Source: a bacterium (GTDB lineage Bacteria; SZUA-79; Acidulodesulfobacterales; Acidulodesulfobacteraceae). From it: a stretch of DNA of 15,396 nt. Made by a program: the position numbers and the translations under genes. The stretch spans positions 1 through 15,396 of the forward strand of contig JAJZYC010000018.1 in the NCBI GenBank assembly GCA_021806125.1, read 5' to 3'. This document shows, piece after piece, positions 5,499 through 13,063 of this stretch; within the stretch, counting starts at the first letter, position 1; every line of letters begins with the position of its first letter. The notes under the pieces were generated by a model. That model saw nothing but the letters and a program-made list of their open reading frames with translations. It was not told the DNA's origin and searched no databases.

Positions 5499-8246
5499 TT
5501 AAATACCAGGCATGCCCGCGCCGAGACTGAACTGTATTCTAGTCGGATTATTTCCGTTTATAGCCGTTCCGAGTATCTTGCCGTAAGTAATGGTAATAGG
5601 TCCGAACGGAGAATACCAATTAAAGCCTATACCTGCCGCCTGCATTAAGTTTACGGGAAATATTGACTCGTTCTGCGTCCATGCATTGCCCGCATTCCAC
5701 CATAAAAAACCGTAAAATTTCATTCTTTTAAGTATAGGTATAAAATATTTTGCCTGGACCGTAAACATTTTCGTTCCGCCTATTATGTTGCCGTTTTCAG
5801 TAGGACCTACCGAATCGTACATAAATCCCAGAAGAGGATAGTTGTTCATTATACCGCCGACAAAAAATCTTTGATAAATAGGGAGGGGATAAGACGAGTT
5901 TGTTCCCGTTATATAACCCAACTGCGCTCCCTGCATGAAAGACGTTCCCCACCACAGCGGAATATAATGGCTAGCCTGCGCTACGTATTTAACGAAATCG
6001 TCGTTCCCGCCTATAGGCGGTCCGGCATAGCTGATTCTGAAACTGTCCATATCCCCAGCCGTAGGAACGATAGGATTGTTTAAAGTATTGTAAACCGTCG
6101 TCAAAGAAACTTCGCTGGTCGTAACTTTACCCTGCGGCAAAATATTCGCGAGCCCAGGTATTATTACCGAATTGTCCTGTTCAATAAGATACCTGAAATA
6201 TTCCGTCAATACGTTGCCGTATAAAGGGTATCCTAAAGTTACGGAGCCGCCGACGGAACGGTAAGCAAACTCGTAATACAGGGAATTAAAAGTATCGTAT
6301 AAAGACAGATTAAACGATAGCGGTCTTGCAAAAATATATGTAAGATAGGGTTGCAGTATATTAATACTATACGATTGATAAGGACCGCCCGCCTGAACGT
6401 TGAAAGATGCGGAAATTCCGGTACCGAAGAGGTTAGATTCGGAAATAGACGATATAGCCATAAAAGAGGTAGCCGAACTATAGCCGCCGCCGATGGTAAA
6501 TTTTCCGGTGTTCTGTTCTTTAACATGCACTTTAAGGTTTAATATGCTCTTCCCGGGGACTTTTTCGGTGGTTATCGTAACATGCTTAAAATACATAAGG
6601 TTTTTTAAGTTCTGCCTCGATATTTTTATGAGCTTCGGGTTATATTTTTCTCCGGGATATATAAGAAGCGCTCTTAATATAACGTAACTGTATGTAATAT
6701 CGTTTCCTGTAATGGTAATTTTTCCGAACTTTGCGATTTTGCCCCTGTGTACTATCAGGGATAACATAACTGAGCTGGTTTTGCGTTTGATCTTAATCGA
6801 CGGTTCGACGTTTGCAAACGCGTATCCTTTATTCGTAAAATATTTTGTTATGCTCAAAATTTCTTTTTCTATATTTTTTCTGTTAAAAATAGAGCCTTTT
6901 TTTGTAATTATAAGTTTATGCGCTTCTTTATATTCCTTGGAACCTGTTTTTATTCCCTTTATAACAAGGTTTACTCTGGAAACCCTGTATTGGGGGCCTT
7001 CGACTATTCTTATTATTACGGTAACATATTTTTTATTTTTAGAAAATATAAACTGCGGTTTCTTGACGCTTACGTTTATATAACCGTGGTTATAATAAAA
7101 ACTCAACAGTTTGATAATCTGGGAGTTTAGCTTTGCTTTTTTGAATTTTCCCGCTCCGGTTATCCACGTAAGAAGATTTAGCGTTTTAATACCCATTACG
7201 GCTTCGAGCTTGCCGGAGGTAAACGACGTATTTCCACTGAATTCGACTTTCCTTACCATTACCGGTGAATTTTCGCTTATAATAAAATGTATTCCTACAT
7301 AATTTCCCTGAAAAGATTTCTTTTTTACTTTTATCTTTGCGTTATAATAACCCTCTGCCGAATATATAAATTTTAATATCTTAACCGCCTTATCTATTTC
7401 GTAGGAACTGTAAGGCTTGTTAGTTTTAAGGTTGATGACTTTTTTAATTTTTTTAACGGATATGGAACCGTTTCCGGTATATTTAATCGATTTAATATAA
7501 GGCCTTTCGGAAACTATAAATGTAACTATCAGCCGTCCGCCTGAGGAAGCGATATCGACCAGAATATTTTTAAAATAACCGGTTTTGTATAGTTCTTTAA
7601 TGCTTTCATTGATTTTGCTTATCGAATAATAGCCGCCTCTTTTTATTTTAATGCGGTTCATTATAAATCCGGCTCCGACTCTTATGTTTCCTTTCACCCT
7701 AACCGCGTAAATCTTTTTCTCGAATGAAGAATTTTGCCTGCCCGAAATTTTCTTTGCAATACGCCCGTATATAAAACCGCCGACTTTATAAGAAAATTCG
7801 TCTAATTCCTTTTTAAGGGAAGCATCGCCTGCGCCGGAATAATTAAGCGTCTTGGATTTATAGACGTCTGCAACGTCTATGAGCATTGCGTGAACGGTAA
7901 AATTTGAACCGATCCTTGAAATGCTTCCGGTAATTATATAATTAGAATGATAAACCAAACCTAGCTTTTTTATTCTGACCAGATTTATTTTTTTATCGAA
8001 ATTGAAATACGGGGGTTTTTGAAGTAAAGTATATGCAAAAACAAAATAAGGTCTTCCTGAATTCAGATAATTTTTAAAAGCCGTCGAAAAAGATTTTTTT
8101 ATAGAAACGGATGACGGCGAACCTTTCTGGTGAAAAAATCCTGTCCATACGTTCCTGTTGTTTAAAGCGGCGTAAACGTTAGCCGTATTTAAAATTAAAA
8201 CGCCGGATATAATAATTCCGAAAAATATCGATTTTAAAAATTTCAT
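5499..8246 (-). CDS. bamA: Outer membrane assembly factor BamA (Omp85), with extra N-terminal domain
   Basis: BamA is the outer-membrane barrel that folds and inserts other beta-barrels. The 915-aa protein is about 100 residues longer than E. coli BamA. It has a signal peptide (1-26), an extra domain (about 27-170), five POTRA repeats (about 178-247, 250-325, 329-417, 421-501 and 504-577, each with a GYF/GY..A turn and a VxExP or similar ending), and an Omp85 barrel (about 582-915). The extra domain has the pattern NYIITGSISRIGSNFTVHAM, resembling TolB-N/FlgO-like periplasmic domains. Odd points: the loop-6 region reads RFFVGGIMNNYPLLGF, so the near-invariant VRGF arginine is absent; the C-terminus is RIQFSLGAGMPGI rather than ending in an aromatic residue; and the POTRA region is very basic. 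The ATG at 8246 lacks a clear ribosome binding site but precedes a good signal peptide. Confidence 0.95.
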   Translation of the reverse strand: MKFLKSIFFGIIISGVLILNTANVYAALNNRNVWTGFFHQKGSPSSVSIKKSFSTAFKNYLNSGRPYFVFAYTLLQKPPYFNFDKKINLVRIKKLGLVYHSNYIITGSISRIGSNFTVHAMLIDVADVYKSKTLNYSGAGDASLKKELDEFSYKVGGFIYGRIAKKISGRQNSSFEKKIYAVRVKGNIRVGAGFIMNRIKIKRGGYYSISKINESIKELYKTGYFKNILVDIASSGGRLIVTFIVSERPYIKSIKYTGNGSISVKKIKKVINLKTNKPYSSYEIDKAVKILKFIYSAEGYYNAKIKVKKKSFQGNYVGIHFIISENSPVMVRKVEFSGNTSFTSGKLEAVMGIKTLNLLTWITGAGKFKKAKLNSQIIKLLSFYYNHGYINVSVKKPQFIFSKNKKYVTVIIRIVEGPQYRVSRVNLVIKGIKTGSKEYKEAHKLIITKKGSIFNRKNIEKEILSITKYFTNKGYAFANVEPSIKIKRKTSSVMLSLIVHRGKIAKFGKITITGNDITYSYVILRALLIYPGEKYNPKLIKISRQNLKNLMYFKHVTITTEKVPGKSILNLKVHVKEQNTGKFTIGGGYSSATSFMAISSISESNLFGTGISASFNVQAGGPYQSYSINILQPYLTYIFARPLSFNLSLYDTFNSLYYEFAYRSVGGSVTLGYPLYGNVLTEYFRYLIEQDNSVIIPGLANILPQGKVTTSEVSLTTVYNTLNNPIVPTAGDMDSFRISYAGPPIGGNDDFVKYVAQASHYIPLWWGTSFMQGAQLGYITGTNSSYPLPIYQRFFVGGIMNNYPLLGFMYDSVGPTENGNIIGGTKMFTVQAKYFIPILKRMKFYGFLWWNAGNAWTQNESIFPVNLMQAAGIGFNWYSPFGPITITYGKILGTAINGNNPTRIQFSLGAGMPGI

Positions 8247-8277
8247 TTTAATAAACTATCAAATATTAAGCCTTATG

Positions 8278-8988
8278 TCAATTTATATGTTCGATTATTC
8301 CGCCGGCAATTTTAATTTTATGGTTCATCATATTTGAAAATTCCTTATCGTGAGTAACCACCACTAAAGTTTTACCGTATTTTTTATTAAGGTCTATAAT
8401 TATGTTATGCAGTATTCCCGCGTGCCGCGGGTCTAGGTTTCCCGTAGGCTCATCCATTAATATAACTTCCGGAGAACAGACAAGCGCTCTTGCGATAGCC
8501 GCCCTTTGCTGTTCTCCTCCAGAAAGCATATAAGGCTTAAAATTAAGTCTTTTCTCTAATCCCATTTCGCATAGATAGTCTCTTGCCGTTTTTAACGCCT
8601 TTTCTTTAGGTTCTTTCTTTATAAATAGAGGCATAGCTACGTTTTCTAAACAGCTGAATTCGTTCAGCAGATAATGAAACTGAAAAACGAAGCCTATGTT
8701 TTTATTTCTGAATCGTGCAAGGCCGGCATCCGAAAAATCGTAAATATTTGAATTTCCGAAATACCCGACCAGTCCGGAATCCGGTTTAAGGAGCGTACCG
8801 ATTATATGGAGAAGGGTGCTTTTGCCGGTACCCGACTCGCCGGTCACGGCAAAAGTATCCCCTTTTTTTATCTCAAGATCCGCTTCGTTCAGAATATTAA
8901 CCGTTTCGTCGCCGGTCGTAAATGTTTTACCGACTTTTTTTAACGAAACCGCAAAATCGTTATTATTGTCCGTCATATTCTTATTCAT
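8278..8988 (-). CDS. lolD: Lipoprotein-releasing ABC transporter ATP-binding protein LolD
   Basis: LolD is the cytoplasmic ATPase that powers release of outer-membrane lipoproteins from the inner membrane to the carrier LolA. The 236-aa protein has Walker A GESGTGKST (50-58), Q-loop VFQFHYLL (about 101-108), signature LSGGEQQR (155-162), Walker B VILMDEPTGNLD (175-186) and the H-loop VVVTHD near residue 213. The Q-loop/LLNEFSCLENV segment is typical of the LolD/MacB/FtsE subfamily. The ATG at 8988 overlaps the end of the permease gene by 8 nt and has an AAGG ribosome binding site inside that gene, 8 nt upstream. The tight overlap with a LolC/E-type permease is the main reason to call it LolD instead of another exporter ATPase of this subfamily. 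Confidence 0.93.
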   Translation of the reverse strand: MNKNMTDNNNDFAVSLKKVGKTFTTGDETVNILNEADLEIKKGDTFAVTGESGTGKSTLLHIIGTLLKPDSGLVGYFGNSNIYDFSDAGLARFRNKNIGFVFQFHYLLNEFSCLENVAMPLFIKKEPKEKALKTARDYLCEMGLEKRLNFKPYMLSGGEQQRAAIARALVCSPEVILMDEPTGNLDPRHAGILHNIIIDLNKKYGKTLVVVTHDKEFSNMMNHKIKIAGGIIEHIN

Positions 8989-10216
8989 GTCTTACACCTT
9001 CGGCAGGGTCTATTTTACCGGCTTTATAGGACGGATACAGCGTAGCTATAAAACTCAAAAAAAGTGCCGACGACCCTATTGCTATAAACTCGCCGGCAGT
9101 CATTCTTACCGGCAGGGTAGTTATATAATAAACTGAAGACGGAAGGCTTATTATATTATATGTTTTTTCAAGATAGCAGATTAAAAAGCCTGATAAAAGT
9201 CCGAGCGAAGTGCCGATTGCGCCTATTATAACTCCCTGCGCTATAAAAATAATCATAATATCTTTAGAACTTGCGCCTATAGATTTCAATATGGCTATAT
9301 CCTTTCTTTTTTCCATTACCACCATTATGAGAGTGGAAATAATATTAAACGCCGCCACCAGTACGATAAGGGATAGAATTACGAACATCGTGAGCTTCTC
9401 TAATTTTATCGCTGAAAATAAATTTTTATTAAGCTCCTCCCAGCTTAAAGCATAATAAGACGAGGATGTTTTATTTCCGTTAAGTTTAGCGGCTATCTTT
9501 CTTGCAAAACTATTTGCCGAACTTAGATTGTCGAGCTTAATTTCGATGCCTGTAACCGAATTTGCGGACAAACCGAGAAACGCCTGCGCGTTTTTAAGGG
9601 AAACAAAAGAAAGAGTCGAATCGTAATTATACATTCCGCTGTTTATAATACCGCAAACGATAAATTTTTCCGTTTTAGGCATAACCCCAAATGGGGTAAT
9701 TTCGCCATCCGGAGAAATTATAGTTACCCTGTCGCCTATGGAAACGCCGAGATTTTGAGCTAAAACTTTTCCTAAAACTATTTCGTTTTTATTTTTATTA
9801 TCTAATCCTGATAAGCGTCCCTTAATAAGATATCTCTTAAGGTCGGTAACTTTTTTCTCGGTTTTTACGTCTATTCCCCTTAAAACGCTTCCGGTCGAAG
9901 TAGATGCGGAGGATATCATTATATCGGTATATATAAAAGGTGAAATGTTTTTTACGCCTTTGACGGATGATATTTTTTTAACGGCTTTTTTGTAATTATT
10001 TACGAAACCGTTGTAATTTAATACTATAATTTGCGACTCTATCCCTATTACCCTTTTTTCCAAGGCGTGGTCGAAGCCGCTCATAACGGATATAACGACT
10101 ATCAATGCCATTACGCCTATCATTATCCCCATTACCGATATAAAACTCAATAAAGATATAAATGAATTATTTTTCGGCTTTAAATAATGAAGGGCGATTT
10201 TAGTATGAAAATTCAT
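8981..10216 (-). CDS. lolC: Lipoprotein-releasing permease, LolC/LolE type
   Basis: This is the inner-membrane permease partner of LolD that extracts triacylated lipoproteins. The 411-aa protein has the MacB/FtsX architecture: one transmembrane helix near the N-terminus (about 20-45, after MNFHTKIALHYLKPKNNSFI), a large periplasmic domain (about 48-268), and three helices (about 270-297, 317-345 and 374-396) with the conserved EKRKDIAILKSIGAS loop between the second and third. IALHYL and ISVMGIMIGVMALIVV are LolC/E hallmarks. Only one permease gene is present next to lolD, so it probably works as a homodimer or a LolF-like single-gene system unless a paralogue lies elsewhere. It starts 15 nt after lysS with no strong ribosome binding site. 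Confidence 0.92.
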   Translation of the reverse strand: MNFHTKIALHYLKPKNNSFISLLSFISVMGIMIGVMALIVVISVMSGFDHALEKRVIGIESQIIVLNYNGFVNNYKKAVKKISSVKGVKNISPFIYTDIMISSASTSTGSVLRGIDVKTEKKVTDLKRYLIKGRLSGLDNKNKNEIVLGKVLAQNLGVSIGDRVTIISPDGEITPFGVMPKTEKFIVCGIINSGMYNYDSTLSFVSLKNAQAFLGLSANSVTGIEIKLDNLSSANSFARKIAAKLNGNKTSSSYYALSWEELNKNLFSAIKLEKLTMFVILSLIVLVAAFNIISTLIMVVMEKRKDIAILKSIGASSKDIMIIFIAQGVIIGAIGTSLGLLSGFLICYLEKTYNIISLPSSVYYITTLPVRMTAGEFIAIGSSALFLSFIATLYPSYKAGKIDPAEGVRHE

Positions 10217-10231
10217 ATTCGGCTATTTTAT

Positions 10232-11719
10232 CTATTTCAAGGGTTTAAGCAACGGAAATAATATCACGTCCCTGATAGAATGCGAATTCGTCATGAGCAT
10301 CACTACCCTGTCTATGCCTATGCCGCATCCGGCGGTAGGAGGCAGTCCCTGCTTCAGCGCTTCGATATAATCGTCATCCATTTCTACGGGAAGGCCTTCT
10401 TTTACTTTTGCTTCAACCTGTAATTTAAAACGCTCTTCCTGGTCTATTGGGTCGTTAAGCTCGGAGAATGCATTGCCTATCTCTCTGCCTGCTATGAACA
10501 ATTCAAATCTGTCCGTTACCGACCCGTCGCGGTCGTTTCTTCTTGCAAGCGGAGAGCTTTCTACAGGATAATCGGTCACGAAAGTCGGGTTAACGAGTTT
10601 CGGCTCTACGGTTTCGTCAAACAATAAAGTCAATAATTCTCCAAGGCTGTCTGTTCTGCTTATTCCTGCAGTATTTCTTGCTCTCAGAATTTCGTAAACC
10701 TTATCCGCGGAATCTATTTCTTCAGGTTTAAAACCTCCCACGGCGCACAAGCTTTCCTTCAGTTTTATTCTTTTAAAAGGCGGCTTGAAATTCAATTTTT
10801 CGGAACCGTATTCTATTTCGAAAGAACCGCAAATACGTACCGCTAACTCCGAAAGCATTTTCTCGACAAAATCCATTAAATATTCGTATGTAGAGTATGC
10901 CATATAAAATTCAAGCATGGTGAACTCAGGATTATGCTTGACGGAAATACCTTCGTTTCTAAAATTTCTTCCTATTTCGTAAACCCTGTCGAATCCTCCC
11001 ACGACTAATCTTTTTAAATATAATTCCGGCGCTATCCTCATATAAAGTTCTATATTGAGGGCGTTATGGTGAGTTTTAAAAGGTCTCGCCGTCGCGCCTC
11101 CGGGATTGGCCTGCATAACCGGAGTTTCGACCTCCAAAAAATCGTACGAATTTAAAAACGAACGGATGAAGTTTATTGTTTCGGCTCTTTTTCTGAATAT
11201 TTCCCTGACTTCTCCGCTTGCTATTAAATCTACGTATCTTTTTCGGAAACGCGCTTCGATATCTTTAAGCCCGTGCCATTTCTCGGGCAGTGGAAGAAGC
11301 GATTTGGTTAAAATTTCTATATGTTCTATTTTTATCGTTAATTCGTCCGTCCTTGTTCTAAAAAGGTGCCCTTTTATCGCACATATGTCCCCTATATCTA
11401 TATATTCGCTAAATAGTTCGAAATCTTTTTCTTTAACCGCATCTTTTTGAATATAGCACTGTATTTCGCCAAAACCGTCTCTCAGCCTGAAGAAAGAAGC
11501 CTTGCCGAAACTTCTTATAATAATAATCCTTCCGGCAGTTTCAGCATTGACCCTGTTATTTTCAAAAAAATCTTTATCCCTGCCGCCGTATTTTTCTATT
11601 ATATCCTTTATATTTTCTTTTTTTTCAAAATCGTTTGAAAAAGGGTTGATTCCTCTTTCTTTTAATTTTTTTAATTTATCCAAGCGGTTATTTTCTATAA
11701 TATTTAATTCCTGTTCCAA
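10232..11719 (-). CDS. lysS: Lysyl-tRNA synthetase, class II
   Basis: LysRS charges tRNA-Lys in the cytoplasm. The 495-aa protein is normal in length. It has an N-terminal OB-fold anticodon-binding domain (about 55-140), class II motif 1 FLEVETPVM (194-202), motif 2 with FRNEGISVKHNPEFTMLEF (about 253-271) and motif 3 GCGIGIDRVVML (464-475) ending in IRDVILFPLLKP. The start is a TTG at 11719, chosen because a perfect AGGAGG ribosome binding site (11730-11725) lies 5 nt before it, and because the resulting MEQELNIIENNRLDKLKKL matches the family N-terminus; no ATG is nearby. It sits between prfB and the lol genes, an order I recall from Geobacter-type genomes. A 190-nt gap with a palindromic repeat separates it from prfB. 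Confidence 0.97.
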   Translation of the reverse strand: MEQELNIIENNRLDKLKKLKERGINPFSNDFEKKENIKDIIEKYGGRDKDFFENNRVNAETAGRIIIIRSFGKASFFRLRDGFGEIQCYIQKDAVKEKDFELFSEYIDIGDICAIKGHLFRTRTDELTIKIEHIEILTKSLLPLPEKWHGLKDIEARFRKRYVDLIASGEVREIFRKRAETINFIRSFLNSYDFLEVETPVMQANPGGATARPFKTHHNALNIELYMRIAPELYLKRLVVGGFDRVYEIGRNFRNEGISVKHNPEFTMLEFYMAYSTYEYLMDFVEKMLSELAVRICGSFEIEYGSEKLNFKPPFKRIKLKESLCAVGGFKPEEIDSADKVYEILRARNTAGISRTDSLGELLTLLFDETVEPKLVNPTFVTDYPVESSPLARRNDRDGSVTDRFELFIAGREIGNAFSELNDPIDQEERFKLQVEAKVKEGLPVEMDDDYIEALKQGLPPTAGCGIGIDRVVMLMTNSHSIRDVILFPLLKPLK

Positions 11720-11724
11720 GATGC

Positions 11725-11730
11725 CCTCCT
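11725..11730 (-). promoter_or_regulatory. Strong ribosome binding site fixing the lysS TTG start
   Basis: On the minus strand the sequence reads AGGAGG followed by 5 nt and then TTG. It is one of the best Shine-Dalgarno matches in the window, and it decides the non-ATG start of lysS. Confidence 0.8.
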
Positions 11731-11777
11731 ATTGCTTTAATTTTTCGTTAAGCAGTTACAAATTTTTTCAGTAATTC

Positions 11778-11897
11778 GAGATTAGCTATCTACGCCGGAC
11801 TCTGTCCGTTATGAGATTGCTTCGCTATGCTCGCAATGACACCATTATGTACGTCATTGCGAGCATAGCGAAGCAATCTCAATAGATAACCAATATC
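11778..11897. repeat. Second palindromic repeat, between prfB and lysS
   Basis: The core is a perfect 29-bp inverted repeat (11812-11840 with 11853-11881) around a 12-nt loop; its arm contains GAGATTGCTTCGCT and CTCGCAATGAC. It is flanked by an imperfect outer inverted repeat, matching at 12 of 15 positions (11778-11792 with 11883-11897). Between the left outer and inner arms lies GGACTCTGTC (11797-11806), also found in the element at 4711-4919, here within a small CGGAC-TCT-GTCCG hairpin. No reading frame and no convincing direct repeat at the ends were found. In transcripts from prfB toward lysS it would form a very stable stem-loop, which could slow transcription or protect RNA ends. It lacks a following U run, so it is not a classic terminator. 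Confidence 0.75.
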
Positions 11898-11909
11898 AAA
11901 CAACGAAAA

Positions 11910-13044
11910 CTACTCTTTAGCTCTGACGCCCAGCAGATATGCGCTGATAAACTCGTCGATGTCTCCGTCGAAAACGCTCCTGTCGTCGTAAATAGTGACG
12001 CCGGTTCTGTGGTCCTTTATAACCCTGTTGGGATTAAGCGTATATGACCTTATCTGCGAACCCCACGATATCTCTTTTTTAGTTTTATTAATTTTATCTT
12101 CTTCTTCTTCCTTTTTTTTCTTATAATAATCGTATAATCTTGCCCTTAAAAGCTTATACGCCGTTTCCTTATTTTTATGCTGAGACCTTTCATTCTGGCA
12201 GGCGACGACGATTCCGGTCGGAATATGGGTTAAGCGTACCGCCGAATCGGTCGTGTTTACATGCTGTCCTCCGGCTCCGCTTGAACGGTAAGTATCCGTC
12301 TTTACGTCCTTTTCGTCTATAACTATGTCGATAGAATCTTCAATTTCAGGATAAACAAAAACCGAGGCAAAAGAAGTATGCCTCCTTTTATTTGCATCGA
12401 AAGGCGAAATTCTCACGAGCCTGTGGACTCCGCTTTCTGCTTTAAGATAGCCGTATGCATATTTTCCGTATACGACGAACGTAACGCTTTTAACGCCTGC
12501 TTCTTCTCCGGCGTTAAACTCCATTATAGCAGTTTTAAATTTCTTTCTCTCCGACCATCTTAAATACATCCTTAAGAGCATATTAGCAAAATCCATGGAC
12601 TCCGTCCCCCCGGAACCTGCATGGATTTCTACGATAGCATTAAGCTTATCGTCTTTTCCCGAAAGCGTCATATCCATTTCTAAACTTAGAACGGCCTTTT
12701 CTAAAGACTTGACGCTTTCCGAAATATCCGACAGCATCTTTTCGTCGTTTTCCTCTAAAGAAATATCGTATAAATCTTTTATGTTTTTAAATTCTTCATA
12801 TACGGCGTAAAACGGTTTCAAACGGTTCTCTAACCCGGATTTTTCTATTAATATTTCTTTCGAAAAAGAGATATCTTTATAAAAGTCTTCTTTTGAAGAA
12901 ATTTCGTCTATTTCTTTAAGCCTCGCTTCTAATTTAGAAACTTCAAAGCATCCTCCGTATTTTTTCTAATTTATCCCCAAGTTCTTTTAGGCTTCTATCT
13001 AAAAGGCTGACGTTTAAAACCGAATCCGACGGCAAAATGGACAT
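11910..13044 (-). CDS. prfB: Peptide chain release factor 2 with programmed +1 frameshift
   Basis: RF2 ends translation at UGA and UAA. The gene is in two frames. The ATG at 13044 has AGGGGG (13056-13051) 6 nt upstream and reads 33 codons (MSILPSDSVLNVSLLDRSLK and on) to an in-frame TGA at 12945-12943. The sequence CGGAGG-ATG-CTT-TGA (12957-12943) copies the known E. coli site: an internal Shine-Dalgarno, a 3-nt spacer, the slippery CUU, then UGA. Skipping T12945 continues as EVSKLEARLKEIDE and on to the TAG at 11912-11910, giving about 377 aa. Hallmarks are the SPF tripeptide (RISPFDANKRRH, about 213-215) and GGQ in SSGAGGQHVNTTDSAVRLTH (about 258-260). When RF2 is scarce, UGA is read slowly and frameshifting rises, so the protein controls its own level. 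A start at the internal ATG at 12821 would lose the N-terminal helices and is rejected. Confidence 0.96.
12943..12957 (-). promoter_or_regulatory. Programmed +1 ribosomal frameshift site in prfB
   Basis: On the minus strand the site reads CGG AGG ATG CTT TGA. It has a Shine-Dalgarno-like GGAGG, exactly 3 nt to the slippery CTT codon, and an immediate UGA stop, as in the established RF2 autoregulatory site. Both flanking reading frames match RF2. Confidence 0.95.
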
Positions 13045-13063
13045 TAAAAACCCCCTGTATTTA

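Noticed and set aside
5871..7302. Plus-strand reading frames opposite bamA
   Set aside because: They are short, lie fully inside bamA, have no recognisable domains or ribosome binding sites, and are shadows of the barrel and POTRA codons.
11812..11881. Rho-independent terminator between prfB and lysS
   Set aside because: The stem is very long and perfect, but no U run follows on the transcribed strand, and the sequence recurs at another locus, so a mobile repeat explains it better.
12646..12821. RF2 start at the ATG at 12821
   Set aside because: It is an internal methionine; clear RF2 sequence continues upstream in the same frame to the frameshift site, and then in frame 0 to the ATG at 13044.
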